Positions 44,966-53,882 are shown, numbered from the stretch's first letter. The stretch: 64,000 bases of DNA from Tistrella mobilis (GCF_041468085.1 NZ_CP121014.1:124001-188000), one strand, 5' to 3'. The notes: a model not told the origin generated them from the letters alone. Program-made: numbers and translations.

Positions 44966-47900
44966 GCGACCCTCATCTTCTGAAGCAGCAGACCGCGCTC
45001 TTCAAGCCGGCGCAGTTCGCGCAGCTCTTCGGTCTGGGTGACGATGGCGCCGACGGTGCCCTCGGCGCCGGACGCGATCTGCCGCCCCACCGCCTGGGTG
45101 TCGTTGCGCAGCGCGGTCAGCACCTCGCGCAGCGCGCGGACCTCGCCGATCAGCGCGTCGTTGCGTGCCGTTTCCGCGACCTGGGCTGCAACCGCGCCGC
45201 CGGCCGTGGCATTGGCGCTTGCGGCGGGTGCCGCAGCCGCGGCGGGTGCCGCAGCCGCGGCGGGTGCCGCGGCGGTGGCGGCAGCGGTGCCGGTACCGGA
45301 TGCGGCCGTCACCGTGCCGCCCACCGATCCCTGCAGCAGCTGGTTCAGGGCCGCGATCGCCTCGGCCAGCGCGGCCTCGTCGTTGCCGGCATCGGTCAGT
45401 GCCGGCAGGCCGGCCAGGCTGCTGCGCACCATGTCGACCAGGGCCGCCTGGCGCACGCCCGATCCGTTGATCTCGCGACCAAGGCCCAGCAGCGTATCGG
45501 CACTGGCGGTGATCCGGCCCAGCGCCGCTGCATCCCCCGTGCGTGCCGCGGCCAGATCGGCGGCGAAGGCGCTCTGTGCCGCCTGGAAGCGGCTGGTGGC
45601 ATTGCCGCCGCCGGCCTCGCTCTGGTCCAGCGCCGCCAGCCAGTCGCGAATGCCGCCGGTCGCGGTATCGGTGTCCACCGCCACCCGGCGGATCATCTCC
45701 GCCAGGTCGGGGAAGCGGGCGGCCAGGGCATCGATCGCCTCGGCCGACAGGCCCGCGCCATCCACCATATTGCGGATTTCAAGGCCCAGCGCTTCCGACA
45801 ACTTCGAAACCCCGGCACTGCCCGCGGCGGTGAAGGCATCGCGCGCTGCGGTTTCCGCCGCGGTGATCATGTCGGCGACCTGGTCCACCACCCCCAGCCC
45901 GCGGGCGCTGCGGATGCGCCGGTCCAGCCCTTCGCTGTAGTCATTGGCGATCTTCTCGCGCGCGGCGGCCAGCGCATCGGCCACCTGGGCCGCGGTCAGG
46001 CCGAAATCGGCGGCCGATTTCGCATAGGTCGCGAAGGTCTCCTCGACCGTGATCATGGCCTGGGAGAACTCGGTCACCGCCGGTGCCTGATCGCGGATGC
46101 CCAGCAGCCGCTCGACGAAGCCGGTCAGCGCCGCGTTCACCGGCTCCATGTCCTGGTTCAGCCGTTCCGCGGTCTCGCGGAAGCTTTCCAGCTGGTCGAT
46201 CTGCGCTTCGGCCGCCTCGCGCGCCCGCTTGGCGGCGTTGTCGTTCAGGTCCAGCCCCTCGTTCAGCCATTTCAGCGTGTCGGCCAGGCTGGTCGCGAAG
46301 GTGATGTCCTGAAAGGCCTTGTCGAGGTCGGACCAGTCGATCTTGTCGACGGCACGGGTCAGGGCCTCGGGGATTTCGCCGGTCAGTTCCGACACAAGGT
46401 CGCGGGCGATGTAGGTGAGGGCCTTTTCCGGATCGTCGCTGTCGGCGATGCGTCTCTTGCTGCCATGGCTGGTGCCGTACTGGATGCCGTCGCGGCTGCC
46501 GACATCGATCTGGCGGCGCACATGGTCCAGGCTGCCGCCGGTGATGTCTTCAAGCAGCGTGCCCACCTGGAAGATCGCGTCGATCAGCTGGTCACGGGCC
46601 TCCACATTGCGCTGGTCGCGGGTATAGCCCGATCGCTCGATCTCTCCGGTGCCGGGCTGGATGGTGGCCCAGGCGGCATAATTGCTGGGCTTCTTCTTGC
46701 CGATCAGCCCGCCCAGGGCCGCGCCCGCCACAAGCCCGATCCCGGGCAGCGCCAGCCCGCCCAGGGCGGTTGCGATGCCGGTGCCGGCAATGCCCGGCAC
46801 GCCGGCCAGGATCGCACCACCCGCCGCCCCCAGCCCGCCGCCGATCGATCCACCCAGCTGGTTGCCGCCGAACAGCCCGGCCAGCGGCCCGCCCAGGGTG
46901 AAGCCGATGCCGGCGGCACCCAGGGCCGAGCCGAGTGAGGTTGCCGTCCAGCCGCCCGTGCCCATCGGCAGCTGCGCCGTGCCGGTGAAGCCCGCCGCTT
47001 CCGCGGCGGCAAGCTGGCCCAGGCTGGCCGCCGAGGTGCTGGCGCCCGCCTGGAACATGCCGAGCGACCGGCCGATCACGTCGATCGGCCCGGCCAGGCT
47101 GCCGAAGGTCTGCGTGCCCAGATTGCCCAGGTTAAGCGAGCCGTTCGCCTTGCTCAGCACCGACCACAGCCCGCCGAGCAGGCTGCCGTCATTGCCGGCC
47201 ACCGTGGTGACGGCCGATCCACCGCGCGTGAACAGCCCGCTGAAGCGGCCCAGGAGATTGCCCGCCAGTCCCTGCAGGGCGCCACCCAGATCCTTCACCA
47301 GCGGGTCGAGAACCCTGCTTTTCAGGCCCTTGGTGATCTCGCTGCCGACATCTTTCAACAGGGTCCGGCCGGTCTGTTTCAGCCCGCCGAAATCGCCCGA
47401 GACCAGCTTGTCGACGGCCTCCTCAAAGGCGGTTTCGAAATGCTTCGAAATCTCCGGCCAGAAGCCGTCATCGGGCGTGGTCCGCCCGGGCGTCTGCGGC
47501 GTGGTCGTCGGCTGATCCGTCTTGTCGACCACGGTGGTGCGCTCCACCGCCCGGTCGCACTGGCAGGGCATGGCGGTCGCTACCGGCTGGGTGGCGATGG
47601 TGGCGATCGACGTGCCGCCGCCGGTCACCACCTGCGCGGCCGCGGACGGCTGCCCCGGCGGCACGGTCCCGGAGGCCTTGAGCCGGGCTTCCGCCTCCTT
47701 CTTCTTGCGCTCCTTCTCCTTTTCCGCGGCCAGGACCATGGCATCCAGCGTCGGCGCGACCATGTCGCCCAGATCCGATGCCAGATCGGTCAGCTGTGTC
47801 GCCATCGCGTCTCGCATGCCGCCGATATAGTCGGTGGTCAGCGCGGCATGGATCGTCTTCTGCAGCCGCTCGCCCAGGCCCGCGAAGCCGTAGGCGTTCT

Positions 47901-49269
47901 CCGCCCCGTCCTCATAGGCCTTGCCGATCGCCTGCGCGGCGCCCTTGAAATCGCCGTCCATCAGGCGATCCCACACATTGCCCACGGCCTCGATGCTCTT
48001 GTTGAAGCGCTCGATCACCGCATGATAGATCGTGTTGCCGACCTCGATCGCGGCGCCGCCGATCGCGGCGAACAGGCCGATCGCGGTGTTGTACACGCTC
48101 TTCATCGTGTCGCCGAAGCTGCCGATGGCCCGGCCGATCCAGGCGAAGGCCTTGCCCATCGCGCCGGTGATGTTCGTCCAGATGTCGCCCGCAAACAGCT
48201 TCATCTGGTCCCAGACCACGTCGGCGAGATCGGCAAGCGTCACCATGCTGTCGGTCACCGGACGGATGTCGTCGGCAAAGGCGACAAGTGCCGCGCCGGC
48301 CAGCACGACCGCGGTGGTGATGGCGCCGAGCGGCGTGAACAGCAGTGTGGCGTTCAGCGCCATAAAGGCGGTTCGCGCCACGGTGATGCCGGTTTCGATG
48401 CCGCCCAACATGGCGGCAAGCGTGCCGCCGGCCACCACCAGCGGGCCGATATTGTCCGCCGCGACCAGCATGGCGGCCGCCATCCGCTCGGTGATGCCGA
48501 AGGTCTGGTCGATCCGGCCGACCAGCGTGGTGAACGAGGTCTCAAGCGCCGAAAGCGCGCCGCCGATGCGTGGCGGCAGGGCGTCGAAAGCCTCGGCGAT
48601 CGCCGGGGCCCGGCTTTCCAGTGCCGCAAAGACATCGGCAGAGGCAAGCCGGCCTTCGCGGGCCAGCGCGATCATGTTGTCGGTGCTGATGCCCAGGCTT
48701 TGCGCCAGCATCTCGGCCAGGCGCGGGCTTTCGGTCATGGTCTCGGTGAAGCTGCGGCCGTCCACCGCGGCCCTGGCCAGCGATCCGGCCAGCCGGCCGG
48801 CCGCGGCGTCCAGGTCGCGGCCGGCGGCGCCCGACAGCGCCATGCCCTGGGCGATGGCCCGGGAAACGCCGACCGCCCGGTCCAGCCCGCCGCCGAACCG
48901 GTCCATGTCGCGGGCAAGCCCGGTGAAGATGCCGGCCATGGCGCCCAGAGAGGTCTGGCTGTCCTGCGCCGCGCGGGCGATTTCCTGCTGAAGCGGCGCC
49001 ACTTCGGCGGTGGCGCCGGCCACGCCGGCGATCCGGGCTTCGACGCCCGCCCATGCATCGGCAAGGCCCAGCAGCCGGCCAGCCACCGAGGCGACGGTGC
49101 CGGCGGCGCCGGCGACGGTCTGCCGGGCGTCGTCCAGCGCTCTGGCGGCGGCCGCGGCGGGGTCGTCCTGCCGGGTGGTGCTCTTCGTGGCCGTGCCGGC
49201 CATTTTCATCTCGGCCGCCGCTCCGGCGCCCGGCGCCTGGAGCACGAGCCGCAAGCTGATGTCGGTCAT
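44962..49269 (-). CDS. Phage tail tape measure protein
   Basis: This 1435-residue protein sets tail length. The N-terminal tape measure domain is clear: SLARAAVDGRSFTETMTESP, then RLAEMLAQSLGI, DNMIALAREGRLASADVFAAL and a short turn. Several hydrophobic segments occur at about 290-330 (LLFTPLGAITTAVVLAGAAL) and around 850-900, rich in Gly and Ala (LGAAGGAILAGVPGIAG). Long helical stretches fill the remainder. An Ala/Pro repeat lies near the C-terminus. The ATG at 49269 begins MTDISLRLVLQ; the open frame upstream is not supported. The start is 91 bases after the frameshift product's stop. Confidence 0.93.
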   Translation of the reverse strand: MTDISLRLVLQAPGAGAAAEMKMAGTATKSTTRQDDPAAAAARALDDARQTVAGAAGTVASVAGRLLGLADAWAGVEARIAGVAGATAEVAPLQQEIARAAQDSQTSLGAMAGIFTGLARDMDRFGGGLDRAVGVSRAIAQGMALSGAAGRDLDAAAGRLAGSLARAAVDGRSFTETMTESPRLAEMLAQSLGISTDNMIALAREGRLASADVFAALESRAPAIAEAFDALPPRIGGALSALETSFTTLVGRIDQTFGITERMAAAMLVAADNIGPLVVAGGTLAAMLGGIETGITVARTAFMALNATLLFTPLGAITTAVVLAGAALVAFADDIRPVTDSMVTLADLADVVWDQMKLFAGDIWTNITGAMGKAFAWIGRAIGSFGDTMKSVYNTAIGLFAAIGGAAIEVGNTIYHAVIERFNKSIEAVGNVWDRLMDGDFKGAAQAIGKAYEDGAENAYGFAGLGERLQKTIHAALTTDYIGGMRDAMATQLTDLASDLGDMVAPTLDAMVLAAEKEKERKKKEAEARLKASGTVPPGQPSAAAQVVTGGGTSIATIATQPVATAMPCQCDRAVERTTVVDKTDQPTTTPQTPGRTTPDDGFWPEISKHFETAFEEAVDKLVSGDFGGLKQTGRTLLKDVGSEITKGLKSRVLDPLVKDLGGALQGLAGNLLGRFSGLFTRGGSAVTTVAGNDGSLLGGLWSVLSKANGSLNLGNLGTQTFGSLAGPIDVIGRSLGMFQAGASTSAASLGQLAAAEAAGFTGTAQLPMGTGGWTATSLGSALGAAGIGFTLGGPLAGLFGGNQLGGSIGGGLGAAGGAILAGVPGIAGTGIATALGGLALPGIGLVAGAALGGLIGKKKPSNYAAWATIQPGTGEIERSGYTRDQRNVEARDQLIDAIFQVGTLLEDITGGSLDHVRRQIDVGSRDGIQYGTSHGSKRRIADSDDPEKALTYIARDLVSELTGEIPEALTRAVDKIDWSDLDKAFQDITFATSLADTLKWLNEGLDLNDNAAKRAREAAEAQIDQLESFRETAERLNQDMEPVNAALTGFVERLLGIRDQAPAVTEFSQAMITVEETFATYAKSAADFGLTAAQVADALAAAREKIANDYSEGLDRRIRSARGLGVVDQVADMITAAETAARDAFTAAGSAGVSKLSEALGLEIRNMVDGAGLSAEAIDALAARFPDLAEMIRRVAVDTDTATGGIRDWLAALDQSEAGGGNATSRFQAAQSAFAADLAAARTGDAAALGRITASADTLLGLGREINGSGVRQAALVDMVRSSLAGLPALTDAGNDEAALAEAIAALNQLLQGSVGGTVTAASGTGTAAATAAAPAAAAAPAAAAAPAASANATAGGAVAAQVAETARNDALIGEVRALREVLTALRNDTQAVGRQIASGAEGTVGAIVTQTEELRELRRLEERGLLLQKMRVA
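45221..45274 (-). repeat. 18-bp tandem repeat in the tape measure gene
   Basis: Two identical 18-base units (GCGGCGGGTGCCGCAGCC) and a third copy differing at the last positions stand in tandem. They encode a hexapeptide repeat of Ala and Pro (APAAAA type) near the C-terminus, probably a flexible linker. Confidence 0.85.
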
Positions 49270-49360
49270 ATCGGGGTGTCCATCTGAAGCGGATCGAAGA
49301 AGGGGAGCGGGCGAAGACGGGGATGGGCCGGCCGCAACGGATGAAGGCGGCACGCCCGCG

Positions 49361-49726
49361 TCACCGGCGCCGGGCGCGCCAGACGTCGAGGGCGGCCGCC
49401 TCCATGGCCTGGATGTCGTCGAGGAGATCCGGCGTCACACGGCAGCGTTCGACACGGGCCACGAAGGCGAGTGCCGTGTAGTCCAGGCCGATGGGCTGGC
49501 CGGCCGGCCCGGCGGTGCGCCACTGGGTCGCCACCCGCCGGAACAGGGACCAGGGCTTCAGATTCTGGGGCCAGATTTCGATGCCGTCCGGGCCGGCGAG
49601 CAGCCGCCGGCGCGCTTTCAGCGCCGCCGCCTGCTCGCCGGTGATGCCCAGCATCGCCAGGTCCTGGTCCTGATCGTCTTCGGCCGCATCGTCGCCCGCC
49701 GCCCAGGCGCGGGCGACGTCGGTCAG
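49361..49726 (-). CDS. Tail assembly chaperone extension read by -1 frameshift (DUF1799-like)
   Basis: This frame is the second half of a gpG/gpGT-type chaperone. It is open from the slippery site at 49726 without a stop to 49361 and, joined to the 120 residues before it, gives a 241-residue fusion. The later part (from MLGITGEQAAALKARRRLLA, which could also be a separate start at 49654) resembles the DUF1799 family found between chaperone and tape measure genes, with VATQWRTAGPAGQPIGLDYT. No ribosome site of note precedes 49654. Fusion through the frameshift signal is therefore preferred over separate initiation. Confidence 0.8.
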   Translation of the reverse strand: MTDVARAWAAGDDAAEDDQDQDLAMLGITGEQAAALKARRRLLAGPDGIEIWPQNLKPWSLFRRVATQWRTAGPAGQPIGLDYTALAFVARVERCRVTPDLLDDIQAMEAAALDVWRARRR

Positions 49727-49732
49727 TTTTTT
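49690..49732 (-). promoter_or_regulatory. Programmed -1 ribosomal frameshift signal
   Basis: The slippery heptamer A AAA AAC (49732-49726) stands in the exact zero-frame phase, directly before the TGA of the chaperone gene (49725-49723). Seven bases after the heptamer begins a perfect 10-bp GC stem (49718-49709 with 49699-49690, arms CGTCGCCCGC and GCGGGCGACG) around a nine-base loop. Spacer and stem are as expected for a stimulatory structure. Slipping back one base enters the frame that ends at 49361. Confidence 0.88.
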
Positions 49733-50085
49733 CGCCGGATCATGCCGTTGGAGATCGAGGCGAAATAGGCATGGGCCACGGCATTGCGCACCGGCAGCAG
49801 CGCGAGCAGCAGGTCGCGATTGTCGTCCGAGAAGGGGATCGGCTCGCCCGACTCTGCATCCTGCAGGTCGCTTTCCCAGCCGATCAGGGCGCGGCGCATC
49901 AGGGCCTTGTCCTCGTTCTCGCCGGCTTCCTGCGCGCTGCGCCGGATCGCGTCGATCTCGGTATCGGGCAGCATTTCGAAGCGGGCGGTGAACGAGGCCC
50001 GGTCGAAGCCGCCCCGTTCATTGGGCATTTCGACCGAGACACGGGCGGTGAATTCCAGCCGGTCGGCGATGCGGAGCTTCAGCAT
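49723..50085 (-). CDS. Phage tail assembly chaperone, short form (gpG-like)
   Basis: This 120-residue protein is placed directly between the tube and tape measure genes, as tail chaperones are. It begins MLKLRIADRLEFTARVSVEM and ends SNGMIRRKN. The slippery AAAAAAC lies in its last codons, so most ribosomes stop here and a fraction continue into the DUF1799-like frame. Short and long forms together are thought to coat the tape measure during tail assembly in lambda-like phages. The start lies nine bases after the tube stop. Confidence 0.87.
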   Translation of the reverse strand: MLKLRIADRLEFTARVSVEMPNERGGFDRASFTARFEMLPDTEIDAIRRSAQEAGENEDKALMRRALIGWESDLQDAESGEPIPFSDDNRDLLLALLPVRNAVAHAYFASISNGMIRRKN

Positions 50086-50094
50086 GACCGGTCC

Positions 50095-51021
50095 TCAGCG
50101 CACGGTGATGGCGAATTCGCTGGCGACCAGCGTCGGCAGCAGGGCCAGCTGCATCTGCAGGCCCACCGTGCCCGAAATCTCCTGATAGGTGATGTCGGTG
50201 ATCTGGACCTTGCGCAGCGTCAGCCCGACCTTGGCGCCATCCTCGGTGCCGTGGTTGATGCTGATCACGCCGGTGGTGTTGGCGGCGGCATCGCTGAAGA
50301 AATTGCGCGTCGCCAGCTGCGGCATCTGGGCGGTGATCGTTGCGGTGCCGCTGCGGGCGACGCGTTCGATCTTCTCGGCATCGGTCAGGGCCACGTACTG
50401 GACGTCGTTGCCCATATTCAGTTCCAGCGACTGCATGCCCAGCGAAACGGCATCGAAGGCGACCGCCGTCGCAACCGGGCCCACCGGCACCGGGGTGGTG
50501 AAGCCGTTGAGCGACACGGCCGGCATTGCTTCGGCGGTCACGGGCACGAACAGGCCGATGAAGGTGAACGACAGATAGGGGATCTGGTCGACCGTCATCC
50601 GGATCGCGAGGTTGCCGCGGGCGCCGGTCACGGCATGACGCACGCCGTCGACATTGACATAAAGCGTGGCCGAGGGCGGCGTGTCGTCGGTCGGGGCATA
50701 GGCGACGCTTTCGTCGGTGACGATGTCTTCCGACATGCCGCAGGCCTTGAGCAGGCTGCCATAGGCGGGCACGGTACCGGCCTCGCCCGCGCCGGCGAAG
50801 GCGACGTCGAAGGTGACCTGCACATTGCGGCCGACCATGAAACCGCCGCGATTGCCCAGGCGGCCGTCATCGATATTGCGTTCGGCCAGGCCGTGCTGAA
50901 GCGGGGTGATCGCCAGATTCTCGGTCTCGATCGCGTCGCTGGTACCGTTGGGCGCGGCGTCGAGGGCGTAGCCGCTCTCCAGTTTGGCGAGAATCGTCTT
51001 GCGGCGCCAGGTATAGGCCAT
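50095..51021 (-). CDS. Phage tail tube protein
   Basis: This 308-residue protein is the major tube subunit of a long non-contractile tail. The N-terminus (WRRKTILAKLESGYALDAAP, then NLAITPLQ) is typical of the Phage_tube_2 type, where a Y/Gx2-PTG-like turn precedes the first strand. The rest is beta-rich, with KVQITDITYQEISGTVG near the C-terminus. There is no sheath gene, so the tail should be siphovirus-like. It is the first gene of the leftward tail operon. Confidence 0.88.
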   Translation of the reverse strand: MAYTWRRKTILAKLESGYALDAAPNGTSDAIETENLAITPLQHGLAERNIDDGRLGNRGGFMVGRNVQVTFDVAFAGAGEAGTVPAYGSLLKACGMSEDIVTDESVAYAPTDDTPPSATLYVNVDGVRHAVTGARGNLAIRMTVDQIPYLSFTFIGLFVPVTAEAMPAVSLNGFTTPVPVGPVATAVAFDAVSLGMQSLELNMGNDVQYVALTDAEKIERVARSGTATITAQMPQLATRNFFSDAAANTTGVISINHGTEDGAKVGLTLRKVQITDITYQEISGTVGLQMQLALLPTLVASEFAITVR

Positions 51022-51360
51022 GGGTTTGATCTCCGGGGAAAATCAGGATGCTCCGGAGGTGGAGCGGTATGCTGCATGACATGCAACAGCACACCGCCGA
51101 GCGTATTTTGCCGCGGAAGATTCTGCATCACAAGTTATGTTGCCACACGGTTGCACCATGCGGCCGCGTTTCCGGATGTGCCGCGAAACGGGTGGATGAT
51201 GAATATCGTCAGTGGTGTGTCGGTAAACGGAATATCATTTTCAATTGAAAAATTCTGGCCGGCATTTCGTCTGCCATGCCCAAATGTCCGAAGGCCGGCA
51301 CATGACGCCACATCACGTGGAGGTGGTGCACCACCGGTCGATGCAGGAGAGGACGAGACC
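51022..51360. other. Intergenic region between tail operon and sulfatase pseudogene
   Basis: This 339-base divergent gap has no credible gene. It holds three palindromes: TGCAT-GAC-ATGCA at 51072-51084, TTTTCAATTGAAAA at 51238-51251 in an AT-rich stretch, and GGTGGTGCACCACC at 51322-51335 just before the sulfatase ATG. The promoter of the tail operon must lie here or further right; I could not pick convincing -35 and -10 boxes. Confidence 0.6.
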
Positions 51361-52453
51361 ATGACCCGGCCCGTGCCCGGCCGGCGCCCGAATTTCCTGG
51401 TCCTGATGGTGGACGAGATGCGCCATCCGCCGGTCTATGAAAGCGCCGCGACCAGGGCCTTTCGTGCCGCGCGTCTGCACATTCAGCCGGCACGGCCTGC
51501 CGTCCTACACCGCCGACGGGGCGCCCGATCCGCAGAAGATGGCGCTTTATCGGGCCGCGAACCGGCTGGATCCCTATGGTTTCGACGCCTGGATCGGGCC
51601 GGAGCCCCACGGGTCGAATCCGCTCAACAGCGGCTCGTCCGCCAGGGATGCCCGCGGGCGTGATGTCGCCTGTCGCGACGAGGCGGTGGCGACGCTGAAG
51701 GCGCTGGATGCCGCCGAGGACGATACCCCCTGGCTGATGGTCGCCTCGTTCGTGAACCCGCACGACATCACCCTTTACGGCCTGGCCGCCCGTCTGGGTG
51801 GCGGCTTCTCCTTTCCCGTGGGCGAGGACGTGCCCCGGGATCTGTTCGACGAGAGCTTCAAGGCGTCGCGCTTCGAGGATCTGTCGACCAAGCCTTCCGC
51901 CCAGGCGAGCTATGCCGAGAGCTACCGGCAGTGGATGCAGCCGATCGTCGACAAGGAATTCTACCAGCGCCTCTGTTATCAGCTGCAGCAGACGGTCGAT
52001 GCCGATCTGATGGCGGTCTACGAGACGCTGATGCAGAGCCGCTTTGCGGACGATACCATCGTGATTTTCACCTCCGACCATGGCGACCTGCTCGACGCCC
52101 ACGGCCATATGCACCAGATCTGGAGCACCCCGGGCCGGCCGGGCAATCCGAATGTGAATGTCGAAGACATCGTGACCAGCCCGGTGGGCACGCCGCCCGA
52201 CACCGACGGCACGATCCAGTGGCCTTACGACTACACGGTCAAGCACCAGCCGGTGGCCGAGGAATACGAGATGTACGAACTCACCTCCGACCCGCTGGAG
52301 CTGAACAATCTGGCCGGCCAGCCGCAATGGGCCGACCGGCAGGCGCAGCTTGCCGCATTGCTGGCCGAACAAAGCGCCGCCAAGCGCACAATTCCCCGGA
52401 GCGGCCGCGTTCCCGGCCAGCCCCTGCCGATCCCGGCCGGCCAGATGGGATAA
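51361..52453 (+). pseudogene. Sulfatase pseudogene lacking the catalytic segment
   Basis: The first part (from ATG 51361, RPNFLVLMVDEMRHPPVYES) is the N-terminus of an alkaline-phosphatase-fold sulfatase with its first metal aspartate. The frame then fails at about 51450-51490, and a different frame continues to 52453 with LPSYTADGAPDP, TIVIFTSDHGDLLDAHGHMH (the second metal site) and a C-terminal part. The C/S-x-P-x-R motif that is converted to formylglycine, normally within the first 100 or so residues, is missing. The gene has therefore suffered an internal deletion plus frame change and cannot be active. A plain sequencing error would not remove the motif. Confidence 0.87.
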
Positions 52454-52490
52454 GGCCAGATGGGCTGAGACGAGATGGGTTCAGCGCCGG

Positions 52491-53882
52491 TCAGGTTACC
52501 AGGAAATCGGCGGCGGTGAGCGCCAGGCCCTTGCCCAGCAGGGCGATCTGCACCGCCGCCCCTGATCCGCTGCCATCGGCATCATAGAACAGCCCGCCGG
52601 TGGCCCTGTCGTAGAAGACATGATCATTGGCGTCGGCGGCCTTGGTGCCGATCCGGAAGTTCGCCGCGGCCAGTACGCCGGTCTTGGTCAGCCTGGTGAA
52701 GATGGCGTTCTCCAGCTGGATCGTGTCGTCCGCCACCACGTAATCGGTGATGACGTCGCGATTGCCGCTGCCGGGGGCGGTGTCGAAGCGGAAGATGTCG
52801 CGGCCGCTGCCGCCGGTCAGGCTGTCCGCGCCGGCGCCGCCGGCAAGCAGATCATGGCCCGTGCCGCCCTTCAGCACGTCGTTGCCGCCCAGCCCGTAGA
52901 GGAAATCATCGCCGGCGCCGCCGTCCAGCGTGTTGGCGGCGCCGTTGCCGGTGATCGTATTGCCGAGCCCGTTGCCGGTGCCGTTGATCGCGGCGGTGCC
53001 GGTCAGGCTCAGCTTCTCGACGAAACTGCCCAGCGCCCACGACACCGACGACCTGACCTCGTCCGTGCCGCCGGCATTGGTCGACGAGGTGGTCGAGGTG
53101 GTCTCGTAGACCCGGTCGCGGGTATTGTCGACGATATAGATGTCATTGCCGCCCATCCCCAGCATGACATCCGCACCGCCCTTACCGTCCAGCATATTGG
53201 CGGCGGCATTGCCCTTCAGCGTGTTGGCGAGCCCGTTGCCGGTGGCATTGATGGCCGCGGTGCCGGTCAGGGTCAGCTTTTCGACGAAGCTGCCCAATGT
53301 CCACGACACCCGCGACTGCACCTCGTCGATGCCGCCGGCATCGCTGCCCGATGCCATCGACAGGGTCTCGAAGACCCGGTCGCCGGCGCTGTCCACGACA
53401 TAGACATCGTTGCCGGCGCCGCCCAGCATGGCATCATTGCCGCTGCCGCCCTCAAGCCGGTCATTGCCCGACCCGCCTTCCAGGCGGTCATTGCCGCCAT
53501 TGCCGTAGAGTTGATCATCGCCGGCATAGCTTTTCATGACGTCGCCGCCCGACGAGCCGTTCATCCGGTCGTTGCCGTTCAGCACATAGGCATAAAGCCC
53601 CGCCACGTCGCCGCGGTCCATATAGCCGACCACCCTGACCGCATCATGGCGGGCACCCGTCACCTCGAAGACCTTGGCACCGTTGAAGAGCTGCACGGTG
53701 CCGGTCATGGTGCCGCTCTTGATCGTGCCGAGGCGCATGTCGTAGGTGAAGGAGCCGGTATAAATCTGGCTGAGCGACCCGCTACGCACCTGGATTATGG
53801 AGGCGGTCGCCTGGACCACCGTCCCATACCCGAAATAGCCGTCGCCCATGTCGATGGGCTGATGGGCGGTGACCGTGGCCAT
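52491..53882 (-). CDS. RTX-type calcium-binding repeat protein
   Basis: This 463-residue protein is probably secreted by a type I system. The N-terminal 110 residues are beta-rich and unrecognised. From about residue 115 come glycine-aspartate nonapeptides such as GGNDRLEGGSGNDRLEGGSG, then two long tandem units (see the repeat entry), another RTX block (GGAGDDFLYGLGGNDVLKGG) and a C-terminal domain, SGRDIFRFDTAPGSGNRDVI, of the kind that follows RTX repeats. No catalytic domain is visible. No type I secretion genes are in the window. Confidence 0.88.
   Translation of the reverse strand: MATVTAHQPIDMGDGYFGYGTVVQATASIIQVRSGSLSQIYTGSFTYDMRLGTIKSGTMTGTVQLFNGAKVFEVTGARHDAVRVVGYMDRGDVAGLYAYVLNGNDRMNGSSGGDVMKSYAGDDQLYGNGGNDRLEGGSGNDRLEGGSGNDAMLGGAGNDVYVVDSAGDRVFETLSMASGSDAGGIDEVQSRVSWTLGSFVEKLTLTGTAAINATGNGLANTLKGNAAANMLDGKGGADVMLGMGGNDIYIVDNTRDRVYETTSTTSSTNAGGTDEVRSSVSWALGSFVEKLSLTGTAAINGTGNGLGNTITGNGAANTLDGGAGDDFLYGLGGNDVLKGGTGHDLLAGGAGADSLTGGSGRDIFRFDTAPGSGNRDVITDYVVADDTIQLENAIFTRLTKTGVLAAANFRIGTKAADANDHVFYDRATGGLFYDADGSGSGAAVQIALLGKGLALTAADFLVT
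52895..53415 (-). repeat. Two tandem ~260-bp units in the RTX gene
   Basis: Two consecutive units of roughly 87 residues are near copies. Each begins GND(V/I)Y(V/I)VD, passes through SW(T/A)LGSFVEKL(T/S)LTGTAAIN and ends N(M/T)LDG. The approximate limits are 53155-53415 and 52895-53154. They are an RTX-associated beta repeat duplicated in tandem. Confidence 0.8.

Noticed and set aside
49361-49654. The DUF1799-like frame as an independent gene from ATG 49654
   Set aside because: It lacks a good ribosome site and its frame is open back to a perfect slippery site; the frameshift fusion explains it better, although independent initiation is not excluded.
38429-51021. A complete prophage
   Set aside because: No integrase, repressor, replication, terminase, portal, capsid or lysis gene is present, and I found no attachment-site repeats at the ends.
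38429-51021. A contractile-tail (R-type or type VI-like) system
   Set aside because: There is no sheath, no baseplate wedge and no ClpV-like ATPase; tube, frameshifted chaperone and tape measure fit a flexible non-contractile tail.
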